From positions 51,873,213 to 51,937,212 of the forward strand of contig OZ022341.1 in the NCBI GenBank assembly GCA_963989245.1: a stretch of 64,000 nt of DNA. The letters are read 5' to 3'. The notes below the pieces were generated by a model. It was not told the DNA's origin. It saw only the letters and a list, made by a program, of their open reading frames with translations, and made no database searches. This DNA comes from Nansenia antarctica. Its lineage: Eukaryota; Chordata; Actinopteri; Argentiniformes; Microstomatidae. Below are positions 24,886 through 38,142 of the stretch, one piece after another; position 1 is the first letter of the stretch; each line of letters starts with the position of its first letter. A program made the translations under genes and the position numbers.

Positions 24886-25916
24886 CTGATTGTTCTCTAC
24901 CCCCACCCTCTCCTTTCCTAGCAGTCCCGGCAGAACCACCGATTCCGTGGGGCCGCTGGATTTCCTCTTTCGAGACATATATCCTAGCCGCCGGCTTGGA
25001 GGAGATCTCCGACAAGAGGAAATGTGCGCTGCTGCGGCACTGCCTAGGAGCGGAGGGTCAGCGCGTGTTCGAAACTCTCGGCACCGCGGCGAGATACACA
25101 GACGCTGTGGAACTATTGAAGCAACACTTCGCCCCTCCACAAAGCGCTCTTCTCCGCCGCGTCATATTCAAACGAAGACACCAACGTACAGGTGAGACAG
25201 TGACACAGTATGTGGCTGATCTGCGGGGTTTGGCGAGCTTATGCAAGTTCGGGACATTACAGAACGAAATGATAAGAGACCAACTCATCTTACACACGAA
25301 CTGCGACAAGATTAGGGAAAAACTGTTACTGGAAAATGATGAACTTACATTATCAGCAGCTTTGAACACAGCGGTCCAGGTTGAAACAGCCTTGGAATGT
25401 GCAGTTAGTTTTTCAGCCTCTCCCAGCTCACCGGCAGCGGGCGCGCACAGCCTACAGGTGCCCCTCCTCCACGTGAGTACAGCCAGCGGCGGGGAGAGCA
25501 TTTTACTGGCCTCTCGGTCACGCGACCAGCCACACCAGCCGTGTGGGAATTGTGGCTCTTCTGCACACAATTCAAGAGCTCAGACATGCCCAGCCCGTGG
25601 TAAAACCTGCTCCAACTGCGGGAGACTAAACCACTTTCACAAGGTCTGCAGGTCTGCCCCAGCTAGAGTTTCCCAGTCACCTACCACAGTCATCCATAAT
25701 GTCAGCTCAGGACGAGCGCCATTCAAAACATGCTCGTTGATGGTTGGTGATGTCACTCTGCCGCTCCTCCTAGACACTGGAGCCACAGTGTCCCTTGTGA
25801 ACTTGACGACCTATACACAGTTTTTCTCCCATGTGCCCCTGGGGTTGCCCTCCACCACTTGCGTGGCTATGCCAACTCTGAGATTGACATTGTGGGCTCT
25901 TTTCAGCTGCCTGTGA
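24882..25916 (+). CDS. Gag and start of protease of the Ty3/Gypsy element
   Basis: 344 codons from ATG 24882 to a TGA at 25914. The N-terminal two-thirds is a retrotransposon capsid (WGRWISSFETYILAAGLEEI, TVTQYVADLRGLASLCKFG). Two zinc knuckles follow, the second canonical (CSNCGRLNHFHKVC, C-x2-C-x4-H-x4-C). A retropepsin active site LLDTGATVSLV begins near residue 298. The natural protease sequence continues in another frame from about 25859, so this frame ends early by a frameshift. The alternative upstream start suggested by reading the frame back into the LTR is not an ATG. Confidence 0.9.
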   Translation: MADCSLPPPSPFLAVPAEPPIPWGRWISSFETYILAAGLEEISDKRKCALLRHCLGAEGQRVFETLGTAARYTDAVELLKQHFAPPQSALLRRVIFKRRHQRTGETVTQYVADLRGLASLCKFGTLQNEMIRDQLILHTNCDKIREKLLLENDELTLSAALNTAVQVETALECAVSFSASPSSPAAGAHSLQVPLLHVSTASGGESILLASRSRDQPHQPCGNCGSSAHNSRAQTCPARGKTCSNCGRLNHFHKVCRSAPARVSQSPTTVIHNVSSGRAPFKTCSLMVGDVTLPLLLDTGATVSLVNLTTYTQFFSHVPLGLPSTTCVAMPTLRLTLWALFSCL

Positions 25917-28861
25917 AGTACGGGGAGAGGACACTGCCGGCCTTCAGGTTCAATGTTGCACGCCACGGGACCAACCTGTTAGGCCTCGACCTGTTCAACG
26001 CCCTCGGTTTCACCCTGCTAGACACAGCTGGCTCAGAGATTCACACCGTTTCCATCCCCTGGCAGTAACAGTGGCCTGCGCTGTTCAGCGGTGTAGGCTG
26101 CCTCGACACTTTTGCCCACCAGCCTCTGTTAGATCCTACAGTGATGCCTGTTATACAGCCCCTCCGCCGCTCCCCCCTGGCTCTCCGCGATGACATCTCC
26201 TCTCAACTACAAAGCATGCTCGATAGCGACATCATTGAGCAGGTGAATGCATCGCCTTGGATCTCCAACCTGGTGGTGGCGAAGAAGAAGTCTGGGGGGC
26301 TGCGCATCTGCGTGGATCTGAGAGCGGTAAACAAGGCCATCATCCCTGACAAATACCCCCTGCCAACGATAGAGGAGCTCAACGCCCAGTTCTACGGGTC
26401 CAGCGTGTTCTCTAAACTGGACCTCCGTCAGGGTTACCTCCAATTGCCACTACACCCCGAGAGCCGCAACCTCACAGCGTTCATCACTCACAGAGGGGTT
26501 TTCCGCTACAAACGCATGGCTTTCAGTTTAAGCTCCGCCCCCAGCTGCTTCCAAAAGATCATGGCCTCCATCTTCGCTGGGATCCCAGGTGTGGCCATCT
26601 ATCTTGATGACATCGTGGTTCACGGGGCCACCGTCGAGAGCCACGACGAGCGTCTCCACAGTGTGTTCAGTGCATTGGCCAAGCATCACCTCACACTCAA
26701 TGGTGAGAAGTGTGTATTCGCCGCCCCAGCCATTGACTTTGTGGGGTTCCGCCTCTCAGCTGATGGTACGTACCCGCTGCACTCGAACACCGAGGCCATC
26801 CATCATGTCCCGGAGCCCACCACAGCCGCTCAGGTGGCCTCCTTCCTAGGCATGACAGCGTACTACCTCCGTTTCCTGCCACAGTACTCGGCCACAACCA
26901 CACCACTGCGGAAGCTGTTGAAGCATGACGAGCCCTGGCTCTGGACGTCTGCCTGCTCAGACGCCGTACGCCTCCTGAAGGCCCAACTCACCTCGCCACC
27001 GGTCCTGGCGCATTTCGACCTGGCCAGCCCCACTCTTGTCACGTGCGACGCCTCTGCCACAGCCATTGGTGCTGTGATGTCCCAGCTGCAAGGGGGGGTG
27101 GAGAGACCGATCGCCTTCGCCTCCCGTGCTCTCAGCCCCACGGAACAGAAGTACTCGGTGGGGGAGCGGGAGGCCCTAGCATGCCTCTGGGCATGTGAGC
27201 GCTGGCACATGTACCTCTATGGACGTCTATTCACACTGAGGACAGACCACCAGGCCCTCATCACCCTCCTGGCCACGTCTGGCACCGGTCACAAGCCACT
27301 CCGCCTCCACCGCTGGGCCGACCGCCTGCAGCAGTACAACTATCGGCTACAGTTCACGCCAGGACGAGACAACGTGGTAGCCGACTTGCTATCACGCTCA
27401 ATCCCCAGCCCACCCACAGCCCCAACCTTGACCCCCGGACTGGACCAGGCTGAGCATGACCTCGTCCAGCTCCTCCACACACCCCTTCAGGAGACGGTGT
27501 CGCTGAAAGAGCTCCGGGATGCCTCAGCCGATGACCCCACCCTCTCTACACTCTCAACCTACATCACGCAGGGGTGGCCGGCAAGAGTACCTGACGAGCT
27601 ACTCACTTACTCCAGGATCAGGGAGGAGTTGTCGGTTTGGAATGACACCTGTGTCGCTCGCGGGTTCTGCACTGTGGTCCCAGGTGTCCTTCGGGCGCTT
27701 ATCCTTGCTATGGCGCACGAGGGTCACCTGGGCATAGTCAGGCTCAAACAGCGCTGTCGTGATGTTGTGTGGTGGCCAGGCATCGACAGGGAACTCGAAA
27801 CCCTGGTCAAGGATTGCACTGCCTGTCTCCTTAGTGGTAAGACCAGGGCTCCAGCTCCACCCCCGCCCATGCAGCCGTTGGACTGGCCATCTCAACCCTG
27901 GGAGCACCTGCAACTTGATATCTGCGGCGAGCTGCATGGGGTACCACATCACCAGCGTTTTCTCGTCGTGACCTACGACCTCCACTCTAAGTGGCCAGAG
28001 GTGACACCTGTGGGCTCGGTCACAGCAAAGGTGCTGATCGACATTCTCGACGCTCTGTTTGCACGTTGGGGCCTGCCCAAGAGGATCACGACTGACAACG
28101 GTCCTCAAATGATTTCCCATGAACTGTCCTCCTATCTAGTGGGTAAAGGGATCCACCACATCCGCACAGCGTTCTACCACCCTGCTGCGAACGGGGGGGT
28201 AGAACGGCTGAACCAAACACTGAAAAATGGCATCAGGGCCCACCTGGCACAAGGGTGCACGCTCACCACCAGCCTCCTCCAGACGCTGTTGCATTATCGG
28301 GCCACGCGACACGCCACTACAGGAGTCTCCCCAGCTTCCCTCATGCTGGGGCGGGAGCTCCAGCTGCCTCTCGATAGGCTCCGCCCTACACTAGCTCAGC
28401 CCCCGGTCCATCCAGTTCAAGCCACAGTCACCAAACACCAGCGCTTGATGAAGGATCGTTTCGACAGGGCCAGACGTGCTAGGCCACCTGTCATTGCTGT
28501 GTCAGACTGGGTCAGGATCCGACGACCTCATCGGGACAACAAACTCCAGTCGTTTTGGTCTGACCCTGTCCAGGTCAGCAAACAGCTTGGCCCGGCCTCG
28601 TTTAGGCTCGCCGACGGCACTCGCTGGCATGCTACCCGCCTGCGTAAGGTGCAGCCTTCCCCTGGCCCAGCGCTGGGTGTGGCCTCTTCCACAGTCTTGC
28701 CAGCCGCACGGTTGGATGAAGCAGCAACCCCGGCCTACCAGGCTCAGCCCCAAGGCGTGGAGCCGCCACCAGTGGTTGTGGCTGCACCAGAGCCACGTCT
28801 GGTTCGAGCACGCAACAGGCCCGATCACTTGCGTGACTACATGACTGAGTATCACACCTAG
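25859..28861 (+). pseudogene. Pol of the Ty3/Gypsy element (protease end, RT, RNase H, integrase), one internal stop
   Basis: One frame from 25859 to TAG 28859-28861, broken by a single TAA at 26066-26068. After the stop an uninterrupted 906-codon stretch (26141-28861) carries: reverse transcriptase with LDLRQGYLQL and the YLDD catalytic motif (residues 154-157 of that stretch); RNase H with TCDAS and the TDHQAL region; an integrase zinc-binding HHCC region (AHEGHLG ... DCTACL); and the DDE core (LQLDICGEL, TTDNGPQM, GGVERLNQ). The element copies by cDNA synthesis and integrase-mediated insertion. With the frame break and stop, this copy probably cannot make a full polyprotein unless recoding is used. 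Confidence 0.9.
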
Positions 28862-28868
28862 GTTGTGT

Positions 28869-28882
28869 GAGGGGGGGGGAAA
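28869..28882 (+). promoter_or_regulatory. Polypurine tract
   Basis: GAGGGGGGGGGAAA lies immediately before the 3' LTR, the position of the plus-strand primer in LTR retrotransposons. Confidence 0.85.
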
Positions 28883-29021
28883 TGTTACATCTGTAGTTTT
28901 ACGACAGTTTGAACTTCACGACAGTGCCGTGTTACGTTATGTGGGACACACGATGTTGAATAAATGGAGTACCAGCTCCGACTAGAAGCTCTGAGTTCAG
29001 TCTCCGTTATTGAACATAACA
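28883..29021 (+). repeat. 3' LTR of Ty3/Gypsy element
   Basis: 139 bp. It differs from the 5' LTR at the seventh base (A for G) and at one base in the middle (T for G within CTCCGAC(T)AGAAG). Confidence 0.95.
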
Positions 29022-32000
29022 ATCTCATCCAGTTAATACTTAATAAAAAACCCATGGGTAACTGTGAAAGACCCAAACAGCAGGTAGGTCTACTAGTAAG
29101 GTTCATGGATTATTTGAAATGTGGGTTCTGGTGAGAAACAGCATAATAACAGCAAGCTCAATAAACAGCCTGCGGCATGAACCCTGTCAGCAGAGTAATG
29201 ACAGCAAAGATCTGCCCCACATCTGTTTTCTACCGGCATCCCGAACATCGTTCCCCGGGCCAGAAGTTGTAATTGTTTAATAATTACAGATCCAATTAAA
29301 TATGATTCCAGATTAAACTGTACAACATATGTGAGGGATTGTTTTGCAAAAACAGATATCTATGTTTGTATTTATTATCCTTAATCATGTTTTTTCTTTT
29401 AGATATACAATATTACAGGTAAGACAAGATACACTAGTGGTGCAGCTAGTAATAATAGGTAGTTCAGTAATAAAGTGGCTGTGCACTTAAGGTTTTCGGG
29501 AACGTTACCCTTATGAAGATGTTCATATTGTGAAGTCAATATATAGTATATATATGACAGTAAAATATGTATATATAAAGATATGTACAGTGTGATGCAT
29601 ACAGGACATGGGCGAATATATGTACAGTTAAGATATGTGCAGTGTGCACGTATATTCTTTGTGTGCAGAGGTAATATTTCGATATATGTTACACAATGGT
29701 AACAATTTCAAAGCATTTCTCCAGTTTCATCCTCCTGCCAGCGGAGTTGCAGTTGCTCACTTCTCCAGTTTCTGTGCGTATGCATGGGTCCCAGTGTGCG
29801 TGGAGGAGCGCACATTTTCACGGCAATTTTTTTTTTTTTTTACAAATCACAAAATTTGCGTAAAAGTTGCAAGCTTTATAAATGAGGCCCCTGGTCCATA
29901 TACTATTTGCCATTTCCGGCACTGAGCCATATGTGCCACCACAAGACCAGATCTGGCCCACAGTTGTCTGCTGACTGGTAATTATCTGATAAGAAAATCT
30001 AATTTTTCTGGTTTTAGGCTGTTATACAGGTTGGAGACATTTGTGACTACAAATAGCAGCTGTTTTGCGTGTGTTTTGATTCAGACCGAGTTTCTCCGGT
30101 TTTTGGTTTGAGGTGTACCAACATTCAAATAAGCATATCTTCTTCTACTATTTTCAATGGATGACAAAACATTTGAAAGCTTACAATCTGCACTTTGATA
30201 ATCTGGGAAAAACAGAAAAAATGACCTTGCCCTACTTGAGGACTTTTTCACCAGACTCTGTCACATTTGTAGACCACTGTTCAAAACAAACTGTGTAGAG
30301 TGAATGAAGAGAACCAGCCATGGGGGTTCACCGATCTCCAATGGCCGAAGTAAGAGGACTAAGTTTTGCTAAACCTCCTGGGATTGTGCTGAATACATCA
30401 AGACGAATGCCTTCACTGACACCATCTATGGCAATCCTCATTGCATTTGCAATGTATATTACATAGCATTGGCATAGACAACCATGAAACCCCTCTATGG
30501 AGCACAGAGCATGAGTTAGAGATCTTAGTGACTCTCCTCCTCACTGTATTAAATGTGACAACACTGGAAATGCAGTCTTCTTAACTGTGACTCTGGGTCT
30601 CCCTGTGGAGAAACCTAATCTGAATATGAATGCAATGGTAGCACATGTATACTACGGCCTTCCCTGCCAATGATTCATAGTCCTTTGGGGGTGTTGACAC
30701 TTTTAAAGTCGCCTCATTGCTACTCGAATGACCCCTCTATAACTCATATTTCAGCAGAGTAAGGAGCAAAGCTAATTTGGTTTGACTTGGTCTACTCTCG
30801 AAAGCAGGAGGTTGCACATGTAATAGACACCATGTATACATCACATCAATGTAAAATATACTGATTACCAGTCAATGATAGATTTTTGTTGATGTTATTG
30901 ATGGGTCGTAACAAATGACAATAAATTATGTCACACTTACAAAATTATATCAATGGCAGTTAAAAATGCACCACAAATGCACACAATGCAAACAATTATA
31001 TTCCTATCCTGTGTTTAACTGTATTTGATCTAAAGACTCTCAATAAAATGAACCCACAGATAATGTAATAGTTTATGAAAGCCTATATTGATGTATTTCA
31101 GTATTTTAGTAGTCTTTTACTTTGTTTGTACAGTATGTCAGGCCTCTATTCTTTGTTACAGTGCTTTGTCACTTGACAGTAAATCTTTCATCCCCCTCAT
31201 AGCCGCCATCATCCATCCTGGCATCTGCAGAGACTGCAGTCTTTTACTTCTCTTTTACTTGAAGAATTGTCACAAACACACCGCAGTCTGATCCTGCGTC
31301 AACCAAACCTGAGCCTTTTGCTCTAGGATCAGCTGATGTGCTTCCGAGAATTCTATTGTCACACGTGGGGCAACAACAATAGCGCTTCCTGTAGTCACTC
31401 TCTCTTGTGCTCTCTTGTGCTTGACCCAATGGCACAATATATATTCCTGTCTTGTTTGGAACTTGTTCACTGTCAATGAAAGTAATATCCTGGAAAGGAT
31501 ATATTTCACCGGTGTGGAAGGTCTTGATCCCACCTTGAGGCTTTAAGAAAAGAAAAGAAAAAAGAGGAAACAAGAGAGGGTGATGGAGCGGACAAAGGGC
31601 ACACACAAAGAGGTGCGTTGAGTTAATTCATAGCACCTGTCCTGGCTGTATACAGTAACTTGACACAAGCTTTCCGAGTTGAGAAGACACCTGTATGTAT
31701 GAAGCTGCGGTTGGGTCTGCACACCCGCAGCCCAAACCATCCTTCCCAGAAGCACCAAAAACACCTGTCCACTGAAGCTTGATTAGGAAGATTCGTAACT
31801 GGCAAGACAAATGTAGATTATTTACAACCTAAAATATGAGGTAATACCTACTGTCAGCCAAAACCCTTCAGATGAACTAATTTACTGCCGAAACACACAA
31901 CCACACTCACCATAACCTCATGTTACCATAGTTTCATTGTGGTTCACGCCTCAAGTTTGCAATTTAAGACTCTCTTTCGAGCTGCCCACCATGCTGGAAA

Positions 32001-33847
32001 TGAATTCAACCAACTTTGGTTGTGGCAATAAAAGGATCTCTTGTTTCTTGTTCCCTTCGAACAAGAATGATTTGACTTGAGATTTGGAGAGGTTAACTAA
32101 GGACAGTACTCAACCACATCTGGACATTGAAGGGTTACACATTGCTGACTGTTGAATGAATCACATTTGTGTGGTGCGGCTCTGCTCATTAACCCAACAA
32201 GGACATAATGGACCCAAAATGTACAGCTGGTCTTCACACTGCTGCCAAACCCTGGGGAGTCTCTGGATGGGCTGGGTCACTGCAAGCCTCAAACCACCAA
32301 GTCAGGATGATTAAGAGTAAGAGAGCTGGATTGTGGCCTTGGTGTTACTTAAGATGATTTTAGAAACAATATTCTGATGCAAGTCAAAGCCCTAACTTGA
32401 ATCGAAATGTTTGCAATCACAATAAAGGCTTATTGAGGAGACTGTCAGTTCAAATGAAGAGAGCAATACGAATGGTTAATTAATTTGTTGACTTAGAAAC
32501 CGATCCAATAATGACATTTAAGTATATCAATGGTACTTTGGGATGTTAAATGTAAATGTTAATGTAAATATTAAATGTACTACAGATGCCAATAAATCCC
32601 TAATTACTGTAACTTTACACATTCATTTGTCGCTTTACAACCATTGGAGGCTGATACAAATACAATAATTAGTTGTCCTTGTCTATGTACAAATGAAGTC
32701 AAAAGCCTTACTTAGCATACCCTTTGCACTATTCAATGCAAATACTGCTTTCAAACATACATTGCTTTCTATTTCTTGTAGTATTTATTTGCACAAAACA
32801 GGTGTTGCTTAAGTCAGACCATGGTTGGTTCTCTTTCAGTCGACTTGGTTCGACCTCTCATTGTGGGACATGTACTCTTCTGTACCTTTTGCTATCACCA
32901 TAGTGAGGGGTCTCCCTCATCTCCTACAGAGAACCTGGGTTACATTTGTAACCTTTAGTTCTCTGGAATGTACTTGTTGATTTAACTGTATAGATGACGC
33001 ATGACCTGTATCGATGATGCAAGGCTGTATGGCTCGGGACACTAATTTGTCTTAGATAATTAAAGATTTTATGCCAATTTAGATGTGCTGACATCAAGTT
33101 GTAGAGAGCTGATCGTGAAGATTATCTGACTATCAATAGTCTTAAATGTAAAACTGTATGGAAATCAGTGATGCTGGCTTTCAGATATCTATAGGGTCTT
33201 GTAGGCCCAAATGTATTGTAATTGAATTTGTTTATTGATTTATGACAATAATAATAATATTTTTTGTGTCTGCAATTGACTACACATATTTGATTTACCA
33301 GAGCTAGTTAATTGGAAATGTAAAGTTTACGTGAAGTTTCCTCTGCCAATAATGTGGCAGGTGTGGAAATACTACTGTGGTAAGCATACTGCATGCCTAC
33401 TCTGAGGCATTTTAGAAATCAATTGGGGATTGCCACCTCTGACAGGGTTGATGATACCACTGGTATCTTATCAGTGGAAAGAATCTGCTATTGCAATGCT
33501 ATGCTGCTGTGTCATTCCAGCTGTCTACCATGATCTTGAACGAAAGCTGAAATAGGCCCGGTGACTCCAGACACCAATGGTTACTGTTATGCTGAATATT
33601 GCACCATGACAACAGTAAAACAGGCTTGAAATCAGTAATATTTGCAATAACTTCTGTGTAAAAAGTCCCTTGTTTATTGTAAATGATGGCAATTCTCTGA
33701 ATTTCAGAGAACCACGTGGCTTCCTGAGTTTCCTGTAGCGTGTTTGTGTGCCTCTGCCTCTTCCCCTTTATTTCTTCTGCAGAAACCAGTTTTGTGGTGA
33801 GCTTATCAGTGTTCATCTGCATTTCACATCGCCTCATCATCCTGAAC

Positions 33848-33856
33848 ACACACACA

Positions 33857-33895
<39 letters not shown>

Positions 33896-33922
33896 AGACA
33901 CAGACACAGACACAGACAGACA

Positions 33923-33968
<46 letters not shown>
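33848..33968. repeat. (CA)n microsatellite with CAGACA interruptions
   Basis: A CA run, a central block of ACAGAC units, then a second CA run. Open frames across it on both strands are low-complexity artefacts. Confidence 0.97.
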
Positions 33969-33969
<1 letters not shown>

Positions 33970-34255
33970 GTGTGTGAGTCTCCACAAAGACAAATGTGTG
34001 CACTGGTTACTGGCAGGGAGTCAAGGCATGAGATGGCAAATTAAAACAAATCTCCTTTGTCTCTCTATCAGCATTGGTACGTCTTAATCACAATTACCGC
34101 TTGTATATTATCTCAGGTCATTCAGTAAGAAGCTGTCAATCAGAATGAACAATCCTGGAATGATCGGTTTGGTTTGCAGCTTCTCAAAGACACTCAGAAA
34201 CCACAGCCAGGCACAGACCTCTGGTCTTGGCATGTTACACTGAGTCATGTTTTCC

Positions 34256-34322
34256 TAAATTTCGTTGTTTGGTACCTGTACTGTAGCAATGACAACTAAA
34301 GTCCATTCCATTCCATTCCATG
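34256..34322 (+). repeat. LINE 3' tail
   Basis: TTTCGTTGTTTGGTACCTG and AGCAATGACAACTAAAGTCC followed by (CATTC)n. The same tail is present in reverse at 63646-63725. Confidence 0.6.
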
Positions 34323-36255
34323 TGCAACTGCCTTAGCTGATTATATTTGCAGCTGGTTGGCTTAAACAAGTGCTTTTTCTTCCATTTGAATGGACAACAT
34401 ATGTAGAGCCACTTTTGTTTGCAGATTGTTCCAACCTGGTTGGAAAAAAAGCTGTTTTGACCAAAAAAAAGAGAAAAATCATAATGTTCTTAACATACGA
34501 TACAATGTATGCTAATTAACATTTACAGTATGCCTACCTACTCTTAAGTTAGTTACTGACCACACGGCCTTGTTGAGAAAATTCCTTTGGCTTCCTTATT
34601 AGTGAGATATGTCACGTTATCTCTTTATAATGGAAGAATGAGACAGATAATACATCATTATTGTGTAGATGAAACCTTCTGAAGGGAGGCACTGATTATC
34701 AGGGAACATGCTGCCTGCCTGTATAGCTGTAATTATAGTATTAGTAGGATGCCTAGCTACGCTATTCATCAGAAGACAGAGGGAGAGAAAATTGTACAAT
34801 GAGATAACCTCTTCAGCTAGCTGCTAGTTCATCAGTAATGTTGATAATACTAATCCTCACTGAATGTTGAGATATGATATTCATTTGCAAATCTTCTAAT
34901 TAGCATCATGGTGTGTTGGTGGATATATTAAAAAACATCACAGAAAATGTAAGATAATCTCATTTTTTCCCCCCTTTCCCCCCCCCCCCCCTTTTTTCTA
35001 GTTATTAGGCATGTAGGCAGAAAGCCATGGTCTGCTGATTAATTGGCTACTCATTGGCTGACACAAGAGGTTCGTCCTGACCCTCATTTTTCGGTATACT
35101 ACGTTTTGGCTTTCCCAAGTGAATCTTAATTATATATCATGTATCTGTCTGCAAACACAAGAAGAACGACTGACAGTTTGATATTTTCCCATAATTGAAC
35201 CTTAGGAAAGGAGTGCTCCATTTGCCACCTCCAGTTATGACCTGCAACACTCCTTTGGATTGTAAATCAGTATGAGGCATCTCTTGGCCATGTCATCCTG
35301 AGATCCACTTCCTCTCCCTATACACCCTCAGGGAGTGGACCAGACACATGTAGTCAGTGTCTAGTCTCACACTGGGGAGTAGAAGAAAAAAGTACCGGTA
35401 TGGATTTTTTCAGGGCCCAGTAATGTCTTCATTTCAGTATCACCTGGCCAATGAACCTGACACTTCCACATCTTCCATTTATTACACTCACTGGGATTTG
35501 AAAAGCCCATTGAAACCAGTCTATCTGTTCTTGATGATAACATTTGATACATTTACAATAGTAAATATTGGTCTTATTTTGGTTGTGTATTGGTTGTAGC
35601 AGTCGAAACATACACACAATGATCCCTGCATGGGAGGGGCCAATTACTGTCTTCTCTAAATATTGTCTCAGGCTTTGACCCTCAGCTAAGGTGGGGATAT
35701 TATATTCAGGTGTTGTTGGAACCATAGAAATAGTTGACGAGTTAATCCTATTTCTTATGGTTGGAATATTATTTTTTTATGTGACGATTGCTTATTCCTT
35801 TGGTCCTGAGTGTTAGGATTTAGGAAGGACACACTGAGGTCAATCTGAGGTCAGTATGTTCTCCCAAGAACTGGGGGAATCTTTGATCACTAACCTTAAC
35901 TGCTCTAACAAGAGTTAAAATAGCCATTGAGAAAAGTACAAAAGTATCTAGCTTAGGCTATATTCAACCAGCAGGTCACACTAGCAACACGTCCGTTTGA
36001 CTGCTGCAAGAATTATGAATTAAAACTACAAACAGTAATTCCAGTGAGTGCAGGTTTTTTCCTTGTTTCACATGCTAAATTGTCAGCTGTTGTCATGTTT
36101 GTCAATTTATTTTCCCTCTTTCATCTAAAACATGTTATTAACAAATTTCATTGTGTTTGTCATATCCTTTTTTTTATAGACACAAGAATACTTGCAGAAC
36201 AATGTTCACACCATAGAACAGGCTATAGAATTCTCACACTAATTGACATTACATT

Positions 36256-36345
36256 TTAAAATTGTTGCCATTTATCAGACGCCTTTATCCAAAGTGACTT
36301 ACAACAAATACATTGTTTAAGTAAGTGAATCATCTATCCATCAGT
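36256..36345 (-). repeat. LINE (L2-type) 3' tail, reverse
   Basis: Plus strand reads CATTTATCAGACGCCTTTAT then CCAAAGTGACTTACAACAAA, the complement of the tail in the eif2b2 intron, including the shared GTGAATCATC/TCAGTCATAG stretch. Confidence 0.6.
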
Positions 36346-37902
36346 CATAGCAAGAAAAAGTAATCAGTGACATGTTGGCTGGGATTCAGTTGACGTTTTA
36401 CAGTTTTACAGTTCTTATTTTTTTACAGAGAGTTTATGTGATGTCTAAACATAACTACAGATGCTCTCTACATGTGTACTGAATCACTCCGAAAACAACA
36501 GTCCATCTAATTTTGAAAGATGAAGTAACTTATTAAAACAACCAGAGCCATGAAACAGAAACTCTGAAAAAGTCAATAACTTCTTGACAGCCGAAATGAA
36601 ACAGTCATTTTAAACAGCTTTGTTTCCATGATTTCCAGGAATTCCCAGAGTGCATTTTTAAAAGCCAATAGTTTGACATGTTCAACACATTTTTAACTAC
36701 AATTATGGAAACACAATTCTAGGGTTCTTATGTACACAAATATTTTATTTGGATAGACATTCGTGGATGCTGAAATCAGCCTAACTTTAAGGTTAAAAAA
36801 GTGTAATATCCAGGGCCCACTCTCCAAGATCCACTTTGAGATGAAGGACGTTTGTGGTGCTTGTCATCAAACAATTCAGGACTCAGGCCTGCTATGTTAT
36901 TTAAGTGCAGAAATTCTGATTCTCATAAATGTCTGGTCTTAGTATAATCCCAAGGCACAAGGACAAAATACTAATTTAACATGAATACTTTTGACCATCT
37001 TTCTGCTGGGTAGCCTATCACAGGATGTTCACAAACTAAATACATGCTTATTACTTAGAACTCCGAAATGGATCTGACCAGACCCACTATAGCAATATAA
37101 TATATTTGTTTAAACAACTATCTGAAACGTTTATTTTTTTCTTTTTATGAAAACTGTGAGCATTCACTCGCCAGCCGTTTGTTAATTCCCAAAACCATTT
37201 AACAATTTCTTGGCCCACATGGGAAAGGTATGTTTGATTGGATAAGCTCTTGATGTCAACATGATTATAAAAGGCCAACACACATTGCTTATCCATTAGC
37301 TTTGAACAGTCTTGAGAGACTTACAACATAATGTGTGGATCAGTGTTATGCCTGGCAGAGGTTTTAAGCTGGTCTGGGACCAGACAGATGTCAGGGACTG
37401 TGCAAACAACAATGGTAAGTTTAGTGTGTGAGAGTGCAATTATGGGTTGGATGCCGAGGTTGAACCTTGACCTTTTCCCTCCAGGGGCCCATTCCACTAA
37501 GGTCGATTATCTTCTAAGCCTCGATAAAGTTCTAAGCCTCGATAATGTTAGCTTGCGTTCGGTTCCATCAATGTGGCTCAAATAATTCGCTGCTAAACAC
37601 AGGCTAAAGTAAGACGCGCGTCAAAAAAGGCTCACAGGCGGAAACTACATCCCGAACGACAGTTCCTCTTTTAGGAAATATTAGTTCCCACTTCACACGA
37701 GATAGATAGATTAGATAGTTTGACTGTGTGATAGATACATACCGGTAATTTGATCTTTTGAAAGTGTGATGGATCGATAGATAGTTTGATTGTGTGATAG
37801 ATAACTTGATATTTTGAAAGTGTGATAGATAGATCGATAGATCAATAAATAGTGTAAAAAAAAAAGTAATTGTCTCAACTTGCATTGCTGTCATCTCAGC
37901 GG

Positions 37903-37975
37903 TCTGGCTGGCGCAGTGGTTAAGGCAGCCAGCTCGAGTCCCAAAGGTTGCGTGTTTGAGACTTGACTAAGTGAT
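37903..37975 (+). repeat. tRNA-derived module (pol III A and B box-like)
   Basis: A box-like TGGCGCAGTGGTTAAGG and a degraded B box GGTTGCGTGTTTGAGACTT at the usual spacing. The anticodon arm does not fold clearly, so I read it as a tRNA-derived SINE-like module and not a tRNA gene. Confidence 0.5.
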
Positions 37976-38142
37976 TTTTATTTTTATTTTTTACATTTAA
38001 CCGAAGATGTCATGCAAAGGCTTCAAACACCATTGTAATCGTGTCAGTTCTTGTAAATTAGCCTGCACCATCATTTTATAGCCTACATACTTTTTTAGAT
38101 GAGATTTTAGATTAGATTTAGACAACGAAATGCAGTAAAAAG

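Larger units (their letters stand above)
24726..29026 (+). mobile_element. Full-length Ty3/Gypsy LTR retrotransposon (mag-like)
   Basis: LTRs of 139 bp at 24731-24869 and 28883-29021 differ at two positions, so the insertion is fairly recent. The 5-bp target duplication ATCTC is at 24726-24730 and 29022-29026. LTRs run TGTTAC...ATAACA and hold an AATAAA. A primer-binding site for tRNA-Ser follows the left LTR, and a purine tract precedes the right LTR. Domain order is Gag, zinc knuckles, protease, RT, RNase H, integrase, as in Metaviridae; no chromodomain is visible. One frame change near 25855 and one in-frame stop (TAA 26066-26068) interrupt the coding region. Confidence 0.97.
29027..37484. 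other. Intergenic, 8.5 kb, no gene recognised
   Basis: No exon or RNA gene could be supported. Visible items: an element end at about 29875-29892 (TATAAATGAGGCCCC); a stretch at 30115-30215 related to 13255-13345; LINE tails at 34256-34322 and 36256-36345; a (CA)n block; a C-rich run at 34977-34992. The minus strand has a 120-codon frame at 31244-31606 overlapping a second 87-codon frame; neither is recognised and both may be accidental. Confidence 0.5.

Noticed and set aside
33499..34087. Open frames over the CA repeat (164, 115 and 98 codons)
   Set aside because: Mostly Cys-Val or Thr-His from the dinucleotide repeat.
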